From contig CAJNDS010000611.1 in NCBI GenBank assembly GCA_905221605.1, forward strand, positions 64,001-104,769: a stretch of 40,769 bases of DNA, read 5' to 3'. The notes beneath the pieces were generated by a model. That model was not told the DNA's origin, did no database searches, and was given only the letters and a program-made list of their open reading frames with translations. Shown piece by piece: positions 19,410-28,564 of this stretch. How positions within the stretch are numbered: the first letter of the stretch is position 1; each line of letters begins with the position of its first letter. The translations under genes and the position numbers were made by a program. Source of the stretch: Symbiodinium natans (lineage: Eukaryota > Sar > Dinophyceae > Suessiales > Symbiodiniaceae).

Positions 19410-20082
19410 GTTTACAAACGTACGGCCGGCCTGTCCCTTGTGGCAAAACATGTGTCCTTTGTGCATCGTCGCCAGGTCCTTCACCTTGTTTGAGCTGAAT
19501 CAGGTCCCGTAGATACCAGTTATGGCCTTATAGCGGCCAATTTGCTAGGAGTGGGAGTGCCTGGGTCTCCTCAGAGCTGTGGCTGGCTTGTTGCACCGGC
19601 GTCGGCGCCGGCATGCAGTGAAAACCTGCGTGATTGCATCATATTCCATCCTTCAGCAGCGTCAGGGAGAGAGGGCCTTCCATCGGTGCAGTCGCAAAAA
19701 GCCTGCTCCCTGTTGTGCGCCCATTGTATTCTCAGCTCGGCTAGATGTTGCTGCCTGAGTGATGATACAACTACCTGGCGCATGCCCTGCTGCAACGTGA
19801 GCTCAGCACCCTGTCCCGCAATTGGCCCAACATGGCCTTCCATTGAGTCACGGAACTAGATGGAATCGGTAGAAACCTTCCAGTCGGTGTTGCGACACTG
19901 GCGCCGCTGTTTAGCCAACCAGACCTGCTGACGGTAGTTGCCCAGCTACGACTACCCACGCGTTAGATTTGTAAGTTAGGCAGTTCCTGCCTCGTGCCAC
20001 ATGCCATGCAAATGGAGCCACCTGAGCCAGCCAAAGGCCCCGTCATTGCCCTGGTGCCAAATGCCCCTGAGCCTTCTTTGCA
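19410..20082. other. No gene seen; 3' flank of the methyltransferase
   Basis: Only short frames on both strands (for example 105 codons plus at 19542-19859) with no motif or splice context. Any final methyltransferase exon or 3' UTR would lie here. Confidence 0.4.
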
Positions 20083-20465
20083 TTGCTTTGCTTTTGCTTT
20101 TGCTCTTGCTCTTGCTTTTGCTTTTGCATTCGCTTTGCTGTGGCTTTTGTTTTGGCTTTTGCTTTTGCTTTGTATTTGCTTTTGATTGGGTTTTGCTATT
20201 GCTTTGTTTTCTGTGCGTTTGCTTTTGCTCTCGCTTTCGCTTTTGCGCTTTCGCTTTTGCTTTTGCTTTGTTTTTGCATTTGCACTCGTTTTCGCTTTTG
20301 CGCTTTAGTTTTTGCTTTTGTGTTTGCTTTTTCTTTGCTCTTTGCTTTCGCTGGTGCGTTGGGCTGGGATGGGCTTGGCCTTGCTTTGCTTTGTTTTGCT
20401 TCGCCTCGCTTCGCTTGGCTTGGCTTCGCTTGGCTTGGCTTTGTTGTTTCGCTTTGCTTTGCGAC
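20083..20465. repeat. TTTTGC / TTTGC array (GCTTTT hexamers)
   Basis: About 380 bp of imperfect GCTTTT, GCTCTT, GCTTTC and GCTTTG units, with a variant GCTTGGCTTCGCTT end at 20385-20450. The strand has almost no A and extreme purine/pyrimidine asymmetry. In plus frames it gives poly-(Phe/Ala/Leu/Cys), in minus frames poly-(Lys/Ala/Ser), so the long ORFs at 20001-20832 are by-products of the array. Confidence 0.95.
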
Positions 20466-20636
20466 TGAGTCGCGCTTGATCAATTCCAGACTTCTGCAAG
20501 GCATGAAAGTCTTTCGCGATTTACTTTTCCTGTTTGCACAGTCTCGTCGGCCTTCGGCAGGCGACACGGCAAAGAAGACAGAGGAACGCGGCTGCTTGCG
20601 AATCCGTGCAAGTGCGCATCGTTCCAAAATTCTCAC

Positions 20637-20722
20637 TCTTGCTTTCTCGCTCTCACTCTCTCTCTCTCTCTCCCTCTCCCTCTCCCTCCCTCTCTCCCTC
20701 TCTCTCGCTCTCACAGCCGCAC
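20637..20722. repeat. CT-dinucleotide-rich array
   Basis: CTCTCT/CCCTCT units with rare CTCGCT interruptions. The stretch between this and the TTTTGC array (20466-20636) carries a normal-composition minus/plus ORF overlap with no motif. Confidence 0.92.
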
Positions 20723-20835
20723 GTAGGTTTTACGAGGATATGCGTGGGCGTTGGTTTTACCTTGCACGTGTAGGGTGCGTAAGTCCCACCCTAAGGCCGG
20801 GAGTGAGGTCTGCAAGGGTTCAGGCTATGTGACCT

Positions 20836-21120
20836 ATGTGGTCTCGTGCACGTCGAGGGAAAGCTTACATGGGGCTGGGAAGCTGTTGTGACTTAATCGT
20901 GGCACTCGATAACAAAGGACAGCTCCTCAGCCTAAGCAGGCCCGTTTCCTACAACCCTTGTGCACGGCCTAGTGTTGCAAAGGGCATAGCCGGCCACAGC
21001 CATCGAGTTTTTACAGAGTTTAGTATGCTAAGCGTCTCGCCGCAGGACGCGAAGTCCTTCTTGCTGCGGTTGCGCGGGTCCAATCTGCGCCAAGCTTGCA
21101 CAGATTGTGTTGCGGCCTGA
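20836..21120 (+). CDS. Unrecognised 94-aa reading frame with ATG
   Basis: Starts at ATG 20836 and ends at TGA 21118. The middle and end (DLIVALDNKGQLLSLSRPV, then SPQDAKSFLLRLRGSNLRQA) look protein-like. No domain or signal peptide is seen. The minus strand at 21170-21330 has a competing exon-like segment (VRILDEAQIAASTFDVRA) bounded by AG and a GTGTAA donor, so the region may hold a minus-strand exon as well. Confidence 0.35.
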   Translation: MWSRARRGKAYMGLGSCCDLIVALDNKGQLLSLSRPVSYNPCARPSVAKGIAGHSHRVFTEFSMLSVSPQDAKSFLLRLRGSNLRQACTDCVAA

Positions 21121-21468
21121 GCATGTGAGACTTGTTTCAGTGTTGATGTATGCCTTACACCTCCATGTAAGGCACAAGCGCTGGACGATGCTGCAGACTT
21201 CGAGGCAAAGTTCTTGGTCCTCGACACTTGGTGCCTTCCTTGCAACTGCTGAGCAGTATGTGTGGGCTCTCACATCAAAAGTTGACGCTGCAATCTGGGC
21301 TTCATCCAGGATTCGCACCTTCGATGGAGAGAGCTGAACTTAAGTCCAAGCAGCAGTCGAGTCCTTAAAGGGCTTAGACTCTTTGGAAGCTAAGGCCTTT
21401 GCCAACCGTCTCATTGCATCCGCCAGCCAAAGACGAGCCTCCGAAGGACTTCAGAACTGCTAATGCAG

Positions 21469-21598
21469 ATTCCCCACACATGGCTCACGGAGCTTTCGCA
21501 AAGCGTTTCTGTACGCGAAGGATGCAGAGCGCCGGGAGCACAACATTCGGCAGCACTTGTGTCCTAGCCGTTCTCAGCATTCTATGAGTGAACTCTGA
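21469..21598 (+). CDS. Candidate terminal exon
   Basis: After TAATGCAG the plus frame reads FRKAFLYAKDAERREHNIRQ, then HLCPSRSQHSMSEL and a TGA at 21596. The helical charged segment and AG border support a real last exon. It could complete the gene of the frame at 20836-21120. No family recognised. Confidence 0.4.
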
Positions 21599-21859
21599 GG
21601 AGAAACGGGCAAAGACGGAGGGGAAGGCAAGGAAGGTGATCAGCTGTGGCCTCTGGGCATCTTTCCGACATGTACATTGAAGTCGTGGAGAGCCCAATAT
21701 CTGCAAGCAACAGGGAGAGAGACCGCGAGAATTGGGGGCGCCGCTGAGGCCTGAAACCGAGGCGGCATCTGAGGCTCCAAAGGAGATTCCAAAGGAGGCG
21801 CTTGGCTGGAACATGCCAGGGAGTCAGGGAGTAGCATGCGGCCAGCTGCGATTCATGTT

Positions 21860-22120
21860 AACCGCGCGGTTCAAGCACAACTGCTGATTCAAGAGCTGGT
21901 TTGAGCACTGCCGATTCGAGGATGAGCGATTCAAGCACAATTCCCGATGCAAGCACTGACGTTTTCGTGCCCTTTACCACCCCAGCGAACTCCGGCTCAC
22001 TGGCGATTTGGGCCCCCTACCACCCCAGCTAAACTGTCGATTGTTAGGGTTCTCAGGGCTGAGGGTCTTTGTGGCTCAGGGTTTTAGGGTTGAGGGGTTT
22101 TAAGGCTTTAATGCACTCAG
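21860..22120. repeat. Short dispersed repeats and degenerate telomere-like patch
   Basis: Diverged copies of a GATTCAAGCACAA-type unit occur at about 21866-21960, and TACCACCCCAGC occurs twice at 21976 and 22018. From 22043 to 22115 there are imperfect TTAGGGTT / TTTTAGGGTT words. No coding signal. Confidence 0.55.
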
Positions 22121-22307
22121 CTGTGCCAATCTGCCGGTGAGCGAATCCGCCTTCTCAGTGTGCGAATCCTGCACATGCAGCGTTCCTGCTTCTCACTTGA
22201 TGTTGTCATTTTTTCGACTTGGATCTTTGAGCATGTTGATCTTTGCACCATGTTGCACCATGCTGCGCCATCTTGCACCAGCTTGCACGATTCGGACCCT
22301 GCTTCAG

Positions 22308-22406
22308 ATGCCTCGCTTCGCCAAGTACAAGCGGCTTAAGGAGGCCACATCCGCTGATCCGAGGTTGTTTATGGGGACCCTCTTTGTATCACCTTGGCAT
22401 CTCTGA
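22308..22406 (+). CDS. Candidate exon, basic peptide
   Basis: After GCTTCAG the frame reads MPRFAKYKRLKEATSADPRL, then FMGTLFVSPWHL and a stop. A five-copy run of imperfect TTGCACCATG decamers precedes it at about 22238-22288. Its ATG may be a true start, since AG immediately precedes it, but no downstream exon was linked. Confidence 0.3.
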   Translation: MPRFAKYKRLKEATSADPRLFMGTLFVSPWHL

Positions 22407-22549
22407 AGGCTTTGACCCTCTTCGCTGAACGCTTTGGCCCGCGAGCTCAGCTATGATTCTGTTCGCACAGATCCTTATTCAGGACTTCAGCGATTCATTC
22501 AGGAGGTTTCTCTTCATGGTACATGTTCGCAGCGCATGTGTTGTGATGG

Positions 22550-22798
22550 GCTGAGCACACCCTTGGCCGAAGTGCCCCTGCATCCCGGTATCACGACATC
22601 TCAAACCCGGCCTTTGCTCTCGGGATGTTCCGCTTACATCTCCGTGCGGCATGCCACCTTGCCATCGTGTTTGGGCTGAGGCCAGGACCCGTTTACGTCC
22701 GTAGCCAGGTTCCCGGAGTGACAGAATTCCTTTCGCGCAAATTCACGCAAGCTCAGCACATTCTTAGGCGGTCTCTCCCAGAATCGTATGTTGTGTAG
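22550..22798 (+). CDS. Unrecognised exon-like frame
   Basis: Open from 22547 to TAG 22796, reading PAFALGMFRLHLRAACHLAI, then VYVRSQVPGVTEFLSRKFT and QAQHILRRSLPESYVV. The composition is convincingly protein-like and much better than the two other plus frames or the long minus frame covering it. No family recognised. Probably an exon of the same gene as the next segment. Confidence 0.45.
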   Translation, partial: AEHTLGRSAPASRYHDISNPAFALGMFRLHLRAACHLAIVFGLRPGPVYVRSQVPGVTEFLSRKFTQAQHILRRSLPESYVV

Positions 22799-22858
22799 GT
22801 TGTTCATGTTGTTGATGTTGTTTTTATGTTTCCTGCCAATTCGTGTCTGGCAATCCCC

Positions 22859-23162
22859 AGGTGCCGGCATTGCTGAAGGCGGCCGCTGAGCTGGCGGCCG
22901 CACCAGCAACTTTGGCAGCTCTGTGTGCCATCTGCCGATGCGCACTCTGTCACTGTGCACACACGCATCTCCCAAAAAGCTCCGAATGCTACGAGTTGTG
23001 CGCTCCGCATCGTTCAGCATGCGTCGTTCACTCTGGTTTGCGCGCCAGGATGAAAGCAGAGCGGCTGCGCAGCTCCCTGTACCCCCGCAGCCCAAGGCCG
23101 ACACGTTTGGTCTGCGTGGGTTTTTTTTGTTGAGGGGCGGCCTTATGCAACTCCACCAATGA
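22859..23162 (+). CDS. Unrecognised exon(s), two possible frames
   Basis: Just after CCCCAG, one frame reads VPALLKAAAELAAAPATLAA and LCAICRCALCHC. A second frame further on reads RRSLWFARQDESRAAAQLPV and PPQPKADTFGLRG, ending at 23162. A frame change through an unresolved intron around 22960-23020 would join them. Function unknown. Confidence 0.35.
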
Positions 23163-23458
23163 CGAATCAGTACAGAAAGACGAGAAGTCACTGTGAGAGA
23201 ACTGGGAACTGAGTTGCCTTAAGTAGAGACCTGCACGTTGGCAACTCTGAAAGTCGACTCCAAATGAGGCGGTTAGCAGCCAACCTGTGGAGAACGAGAT
23301 ATGCATGGGAAAATGTTGGGGCATTGGTGCACTGTAAGTGAACTGTGTACTTGAGATAGTGGAAAGCCAACTCAGCACACTGTTCAGCCCAATGTAGGCG
23401 TCGTCTTCCCGGTCTTAGATCCGCGCCTATGGTGCTTCCCCTGTAGCTGAAACTAGCA

Positions 23459-23854
23459 GTGAAACAACAGTTCCTCTCCGAAACGGTCCGCCCTGAGAAC
23501 ATGCCCAAAGAACTTGAGCTGGGTGAGGGGTGGTTGCCCGGCCAGTGCTCTGACCACGTTGTTCTTAATCTACGTGGGCTGGCTTCTCCAAATAAGGGTC
23601 GCAGTGGCAGTTTTTTTGCTGGTTCAGCAGGCGGCTTGGTTGAAAGCCACTATAACACACTACGAGCCGAGCTTAAGGAACGATCGCACTTCAGCACCAT
23701 GGAAAAGGCATGTTGGCATGTACGTGCCTCCGCATGTCTTGTTCTGGCACCGCCCTCAGAAGTGGGGTGGTCCGCCCACAGACAAACTGTACAATGGAAA
23801 AGGCATTCACGCTGTGGTCTTCTTGTCTTAGAGTTCGGGGGCGCAAGAGAATGA
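23459..23854 (+). CDS. Unrecognised reading frames, probable last exons of a gene
   Basis: One frame (131 codons) holds RPENMPKELELGEGWLPG and LRAELKERSHFSTMEKACWH, followed by a GTACGT donor at about 23719. A second frame after CCCTCAG (about 23759) reads KWGGPPTDKLYNGKGIHAVV and ends at TAG 23829. Joined, these would make a plausible C-terminus. The words CCATGGAAAAGGCAT and CAATGGAAAAGGCAT recur 94 bp apart. No domain is recognised. Confidence 0.35.
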   Translation: MKQQFLSETVRPENMPKELELGEGWLPGQCSDHVVLNLRGLASPNKGRSGSFFAGSAGGLVESHYNTLRAELKERSHFSTMEKACWHVRASACLVLAPPSEVGWSAHRQTVQWKRHSRCGLLVLEFGGARE

Positions 23855-24454
23855 CTCATACGGCAGGCGAAGCACGAAGCTTTTCTTAGGACAGATGGAC
23901 AATCGGTTCTTTGTCAGGGCATCACTCCTGACACCTTGGTCGGTGAATCAGATTGCATGTTCGAAGCAAACCTGACACCTTCGCCCGAGAAGTTACAGCA
24001 ACCAAAATGCCAAAGTGGCTTGGGTACCATCGACGCGTTGGCCGGTGATTGGACAAAAACACTCCACAGGGGGGATGCTTATCTCCTGAACTTTACGTGG
24101 AGTCGACAACCCCGAGAGTTCAACACTTCTGCCACAAAAGAAGCAGAGTCCGAGAAGAAACGAAAGGAGGGAAGTTGTGTGCATGCGACTTTAGCCGTAG
24201 AAGTAGTGAGCAGCCGCAAAACTTTCCTAGGAGGGTGGAGGCATGTGGCCAATTCGTTGAGAAGTCTGTTTGAGTGGAAGCGCACACGCACATTCGAAAA
24301 GGGAATGTGCTGCCAAGAAAAGCACCCCGCCAAGACACAAAGCATAGATTGTCATTGTATGGGACGTTGCACGCCCACTCCATTTGTGTCCGGTCGCAGG
24401 TTGCAAGGCCATGTCGCATCCGACGTGAGCCAGTTGCAGAGGTTGATGCCTTGA
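23855..24454 (+). CDS. Unrecognised ~200-codon open frame
   Basis: Open without stops from 23855 to TGA 24452; the first ATG in it is at 23956. It reads AFLRTDGQSVLCQGITPDTL and VGESDCMFEANLTPSPEKLQ, later a charged ATKEAESEKKRKEGS and a Cys/His-rich tail (CCQEKHPAKTQSIDCHC). No repeats explain its openness, and a frame this long in mixed-composition DNA is unlikely by chance. I cannot assign a family; it may be one long exon or a decayed retroelement segment. Confidence 0.4.
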   Translation, partial: LIRQAKHEAFLRTDGQSVLCQGITPDTLVGESDCMFEANLTPSPEKLQQPKCQSGLGTIDALAGDWTKTLHRGDAYLLNFTWSRQPREFNTSATKEAESEKKRKEGSCVHATLAVEVVSSRKTFLGGWRHVANSLRSLFEWKRTRTFEKGMCCQEKHPAKTQSIDCHCMGRCTPTPFVSGRRLQGHVASDVSQLQRLMP

Positions 24455-24476
24455 GCGCAGATTTTCAGATCCTCAG

Positions 24477-26068
24477 CAGTTGGAGATGCAGAGTGAGGCC
24501 TCAGATGACAAAGTGTCTCCCAAAGCAGGAGCGGACTGGGTGATCAGAGACTTTCTTTCCCATGCTTTGAGTGGCAGTCGCAGCATGCAGGAGCGGTGTC
24601 TGAGGCCGACGAGAATCCAGTGGACAAGGTGCCGAATATCAGGTCACCCTACGAACCCCAGCGCATGATTGTAGTCTTTGATTCGCCAGGTCGTTACGCT
24701 CTCGGCCTCCAGTGTTTACTCCTTGCTTGCCAATGCGGCCTTGTGCAGCTGGCATGTTGTCTTCGGACCAGGAGAGTATCTTTTAAATGTCAATAAGCCA
24801 GCTCAGTGCCAGCTCCGAAGCTTGACAGCCTCCATGCTCCATTTAAGCGGATTTTCGGCCCAGACTCATTGTTCTGACTTTGCTTCGGTCTCCGCTGGAT
24901 CATGCCGGTCTTGGGAGTATTCTGAGCAAGAGGACCGGGGAACACCACGCCCACCCGCACCCACCCAACAGACACAAAGACTACACTCTTCGCTGTGTAG
25001 TTCAGAATAAGACTACAGGCTCCCAGACCCCAGCACACCACCGAAGAAAGGAGCCGTCCCACTCTATTGACGAAGCCCGCACCCTGCTGCACGGTGGCCA
25101 GGCTAAACGTGCAAGGCTTCTTTGATTTGCAGAAGCTGTACCTGTCTTCGGCAAAGGCGGGCTGGGTCTCTCTTCCCTGGTGTCAGCCACATCCGTCTGC
25201 CATGCGCAGCACGTAGCACTTTCTTGGTGCAGGCCGCCCCCCAGAAAATCTTGTGCCTGCTTGCCTACTTCCACTTGGGCTCGGAGGCGCTTCCTGCTGC
25301 AGTTGTGTCTGCGTTTGCTTGGGAGCAAGCGCTTGAAGTGGTGTGGTGTATGCAATGTTATGCCATGTCATGCAGTTGTGCGGCTGGGAAGGCGAGTGAC
25401 CGCAACATCGTTTTTGAAAGAGCGGTATCCTCCGATGAAACCGTTCGATCGTACCTTCCAGATCCCATCAGTCCCGAGCTTGGCTTTGCAACCTTACTCA
25501 AAGCTTTGCAAGCGCTCTGCAAGCACAGTGCAACAGCAGTCGAAGTCAAGCTCAGGTCCGCCGTCGGAGGAGGTGAAGGCGCCGCCGTCAGAGGAGCCGC
25601 CGTCACAGGAGGTGAAGGAGCCGCCGTCACAGGCACATGAGGTGAAGGAGCCGCCGTCAGAGGTGAAGGAGCCGCCGTCAGAAGAGGTGAAGGAGCCACC
25701 AGCACAGGAGGTGAAGGAGCCGCCGTCCGAGGAGGTGAAGGAGCCACCGTCACAGGAGGTGAAGGAGCCGCCGTCAGAGGACGTGAAGGAGCCGCCGTCA
25801 GAGGAGGTGAAGGAGAATGGAGGCTTCTTGCCATCCTCTCTTTTTGCGTGATGCTATTGGTTTGCCGAGATCGGAGGTGGAGGTCCTCCAGTCCAAGAAA
25901 GCAAAGGTGAGGTGCAGGACAATGAGTTTGATTGCATTCTTCCACGTGCCGACGCTTAGATGTTGGTGAGATTTCTGAGAAGGACCCAGCGGCCAAGGAG
26001 ACAGACGGTTGGGCCGAAGAGGAATCCGGAAACGAAGGCGCGCCTTCTAGACGAGCCATTCACGCATG
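24477..26068 (+). CDS. Acidic Pro/Glu/Lys-repeat protein, multi-exon
   Basis: Exons: 24477-24528 (QLEMQSEASDDKVSPKA), 24591-24689 (AVSEADENPVDKVPNIRSPY, then EPQRMIVVFDSP), 25133-~25179 (AVPVFGKGGLGLSSL), a long piece to 25840 or 25851 containing RRVTATSFLKERYPPMKPFD and then about ten copies of [SQ]-E-[ED]-V-K-E-P-P, 25870-25906 (SEVEVLQSKKAK, donor GTGAGG), and about 25959-26068 (GEISEKDPAAKETDGWAEEE, TGA at 26066). Phases fit from exon 1 through exon 3. The first intron needs a GA donor and is bounded by the direct repeat GCAGGAGCGG. The repeats predict a disordered, highly charged protein; no enzymatic domain is visible. The start and the last joints are unresolved, and the last exon is also open in a second frame. 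Confidence 0.55.
25555..25835. repeat. Coding minisatellite of 21-27 bp units
   Basis: Units based on GAGGTGAAGGAGCCGCCGTCA, with 3- and 6-bp length variants, repeated about ten times and always in multiples of three. The frame encoding E-V-K-E-P-P-S is therefore preserved. The reverse strand is open as well (Pro/Ala/Ser), giving a 233-codon shadow frame at 25358-26059. Confidence 0.9.
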
Positions 26069-26123
26069 ACTGTACTGCCTGCTTTTGAGAGCCATACTGG
26101 GCCATGCTAGTAGCACGCGCTAG

Positions 26124-26243
26124 AAAGTGATCCCGGAGAACGTTGGCGGAGCACAATGCCTCGAATCAGCAGAGAAGCAAGTGAAGGAAGCTATCAACGC
26201 ACATGGGCATCCACTTTTGATTAGCTTGTGGGTTCATCCATAG
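26124..26243 (+). CDS. Candidate terminal exon
   Basis: Between stops at 26121 and 26241 the plus strand reads VIPENVGGAQCLESAEKQVK, then EAINAHGHPLLISLWVHP. Protein-like with a helix; no family recognised. It could equally follow the acidic-repeat gene as an alternative end. Confidence 0.35.
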   Translation, partial: KVIPENVGGAQCLESAEKQVKEAINAHGHPLLISLWVHP

Positions 26244-26479
26244 TTGCACAGACCTCGACCTGAATGAACATGCAAGCCAGTAGAATGGGCAAAGTTGTTC
26301 GCATGCAGGTGCGGAACTTCCTGCAGTAGCCTTCACCGCTGATTTCGCCACAGCCCTTGACGGCAGGGGACATGGCATCTGACACAGCAGCGCATGTTTG
26401 TTGGGAGACATTGTTGGCCAGGCTGTCAAGGCGCAATCATTCTACTGAGCAGTCTGGCTCTTAGAGTGCTTGCTACCTT

Positions 26480-26642
26480 TGTGAAGAAACCCCCAAGGCC
26501 CCAAGCACCCAACCCCATACCGGGTAACCGCTGCGAGCAGGTGCTGGCAGCTTTGGAGCCATTGCAGACGTCAAGACTCCTCCTGAGGAGGTTGGCCTTT
26601 TGGGATTTTGGGTTTGCTTTCCGCCGTCGGTCGATGGAATGA
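26480..26642 (+). CDS. Candidate exon, unrecognised
   Basis: The plus frame reads KKPPRPQAPNPIPGNRCEQV, then LAALEPLQTSRLLLRRLAFW and stops at 26640. The amphipathic helix looks real, but the minus strand is also open here. No motif. Confidence 0.3.
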
Positions 26643-26955
26643 ATTCTCACAAGCCCCTTCTCTCTCTTCACTTGGCAAGGTGCCTCTCTGGGAATTGCCC
26701 GAGTTGCTTTGCTCAAAGCTGGTTCTCGGAAGCAAGCCGCTCACTGACAGTGAGGCTGGCCGGTGTAGCTACCCAGACTACCAGATCTGAAGCCTGCGCT
26801 GGTGAAGCTCAAGTCGAGGTGGTGGTGGTTCGTGGTGTTCGACGCCTGAACTGCTGCATGACAGAGGGCCCGCTACTACACCTGGCAGAGGACTGCGTGG
26901 TGTTGATAGCCCAGCGGCATCCTAGGCATAAATTACGCTCGTCTTGCACTGCCAG

Positions 26956-27201
26956 GGCCGTCCACCGGAATCCGTGTTGGACATAGCAGCGATGGACATC
27001 CAACGCCACATGGACGACAGGCCAGCAACACCGGCAACACCCAGTAATGTGCAGTGGATTTTGGTTCAAGCGAAGCTGGTGCAGGCGTTTTGCCATCGAC
27101 TCTCTTCGGCACGACTCGGTGAAGTGGTCCTCATGCTTCCGGTGCCTTCGGTTGCAAAGGGGGTTCTGCGAGGGCTCTTTGCTGAGGGTGTGTGCTTCTG
27201 A
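26956..27201 (+). CDS. Unrecognised exon, strongly protein-like
   Basis: After GCCAG the frame reads ESVLDIAAMDIQRHMDDRPA, then NVQWILVQAKLVQAFCHRLS and ARLGEVVLMLPVPSVAKGVL to a TGA at 27199. The regular hydrophobic pattern gives two good helices and one strand. The segment is followed by no obvious donor, so it may be the last exon. I recognise no family. Confidence 0.45.
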   Translation, partial: GRPPESVLDIAAMDIQRHMDDRPATPATPSNVQWILVQAKLVQAFCHRLSSARLGEVVLMLPVPSVAKGVLRGLFAEGVCF

Positions 27202-27322
27202 CGAGAGCGAAGATTCGGTGAAGATGTCAGAGTGCTGTGGTTGCACGAAGCCAGGCGATTGGCAAAGGACGTGGTGGCAGTCAGCCATCCCCCTCTCATA
27301 GGCACCGGGCTCAGTTTTTTCG

Positions 27323-27844
27323 TTGCACTTTCAAGCGCTGGAAATTCCGAGCGTACGTTACATTTCAACAGGGGTGTCGCCTCAACACGCTGACGGCAAC
27401 ATGCTGCTAAAAATGCATAATGGACATGCTACGATCTGCTGGTGCATTTGCACCGACTCCTCAGCTGAGGTGTGGACAGGCACTGGTCTTATGCAATGCA
27501 GCTGCTGGCTGCAGGACCCACTGCTGCATAAGACGTCCTCGCTTCGTTTTGACTGGTTGATTTTGTCTTTGGGGAAAATTTGCTTTGCTGCTTTCCTCTT
27601 TGTGGCCTGGATGAGGACATTGCCAGACCTGCAGCAACACCAAGCCAAAGCTACGTGTCGTGCCTGTGAACAGCTTTTTCTTGAGCATGCAGATTGCGTG
27701 TGCTTGCTGTTACTTGTAGAGCCTGCTGGAGTTGACCTCAGATCATTGGCAAGGCTATGGGCTCAGCACGGAGGGCTACGCAACAGCGGCTGCTTCCACC
27801 GAGCTGTCTCCAGCGCAGGCTGCCCGCTCATCTCCCATTCATAA
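27323..27844 (+). CDS. Unrecognised 173-codon frame with one membrane-like segment
   Basis: Open to TAA at 27842. Residues about 76-97 (WLILSLGKICFAAFLFVAWM) are hydrophobic enough to span a membrane, followed by LPDLQQHQAKATCRACEQLF and LLLLVEPAGVDLRSLARLWA. No ATG is near the beginning, so it would be an internal or terminal exon. No family recognised. Confidence 0.4.
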   Translation: MHFQALEIPSVRYISTGVSPQHADGNMLLKMHNGHATICWCICTDSSAEVWTGTGLMQCSCWLQDPLLHKTSSLRFDWLILSLGKICFAAFLFVAWMRTLPDLQQHQAKATCRACEQLFLEHADCVCLLLLVEPAGVDLRSLARLWAQHGGLRNSGCFHRAVSSAGCPLISHS

Positions 27845-27879
27845 ATTTCACACATTCTCACTTTGAGTCCTTCGTGCAG

Positions 27880-28050
27880 GTCAAAGAAGCCAAGCACCTG
27901 GAGGTCAAGACCGTGTCATGTTTGCTGCCGTGCGTGCCAATCCCTGTCCCTTCAGGGTGTGGTTTTCGCTCGAGAGCTTGTTGCTGCTGAAGGGCTTTTT
28001 GAAGCACGTTCAGGGTTGGTTGTCTTTGTTTGGCTCCCCAAACCCTAAGC
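27880..28050 (+). CDS. Two small candidate exons upstream of telomere-like repeats
   Basis: 27880-~27922 follows TCGTGCAG and reads VKEAKHLEVKTVSC. 27956-~28008 follows CCCTTCAG and reads GVVFARELVAAEGLFEA before a GTTCAG donor. The second frame, if read on, terminates inside the CCCTAAG array at 28050. Confidence 0.4.
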
Positions 28051-28100
28051 CCTAAGCCCTAAGCCCTAAGCCCTAAACGCCCTTAAACCCTAAACCCTCT
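28038..28100. repeat. Interstitial telomere-like array, C-strand (CCCTAAG/CCCTAAA)
   Basis: Five CCCTAAG heptamers followed by CCCTAAACG, CCTTAAA and CCCTAAA. The orientation is opposite to the TTTTAGGG array at 28247, from which it is separated by about 150 bp. Confidence 0.95.
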
Positions 28101-28130
28101 CCTTTCTTGCGCGTCGCATCTCTCCTTGGC

Positions 28131-28246
28131 GTCGAAGGCGCTGACGGGTCGGATGGCTTCCTGGAGGCCTCGGGACCTCCTCCGGCTCCTGGCCTTGGCC
28201 AGGCACCTAAGAGGCACCCACAATCAGAGAGACGCCATAAGAGTTC
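28131..28246 (+). CDS. Coding-like segment between two telomere-repeat arrays
   Basis: The plus frame reads VEGADGSDGFLEASGPPPAP, then GLGQAPKRHPQSERRHKSSG and runs into the TTTTAGGG array. Gly/Pro/Ser-rich and plausible as a disordered exon. No border on the 3' side is certain. Confidence 0.3.
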
Positions 28247-28530
28247 AGGGGTTAGGGTTTAGGGTTTAGGGTTTTAGGGTTTTAGGGTTTTAGGGTTTTA
28301 GGGTTTTAGGGTTTTAGGGTTTTAGGGTTTTAGGGTTTTAGGGTTTTAGGGTTTTAGGGTTTTAGGGTTTTAGGGTTTTAGGGTTTTAGGGTTTTAGGGT
28401 TTTAGGGTTTTAGGGTTTTAGGGTTTTAGGGTTTTAGGGTTTTAGGGTTTTAGGGTTTTGGGGTTTTAGGGTTTTAGGGTTTTAGGGTTTTAGGGTTTTA
28501 GGGTTTTAGGGTTTTGGGGTTTAGGGTGGG
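28247..28530. repeat. Interstitial (TTTTAGGG)n array, about 33 units
   Basis: Starts with a few TTTAGGG heptamers, then nearly perfect TTTTAGGG octamers. Two units carry TTTTGGGG, and the array ends in TTTAGGGTGGG. TTTTAGGG is the Chlamydomonas-type telomere unit; TTTAGGG is the form usual in dinoflagellates and plants. Unique sequence follows, so this is internal, not the chromosome end. Confidence 0.97.
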
Positions 28531-28564
28531 TTATAAGGAAAACACCATAGGAAGGCACCATATG

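Noticed and set aside
20001-20832. Long Phe/Ala/Cys-rich and Lys/Ala-rich frames
   Set aside because: Products of the TTTTGC and CT arrays, not genes.
22634-23191. 185-codon minus-strand frame
   Set aside because: Opposite to two plus-strand segments with clearer protein character; Asn-rich middle comes from a GTT-rich tract on the plus strand.
25358-26059. 233-codon minus-strand Pro/Ala/Ser frame
   Set aside because: Reverse complement of the V-K-E-P-P minisatellite; plus-strand exons on both sides fit in phase.
28247-28530. CRISPR-like or satellite array
   Set aside because: No spacers; the units are telomere-type octamers without interruption.
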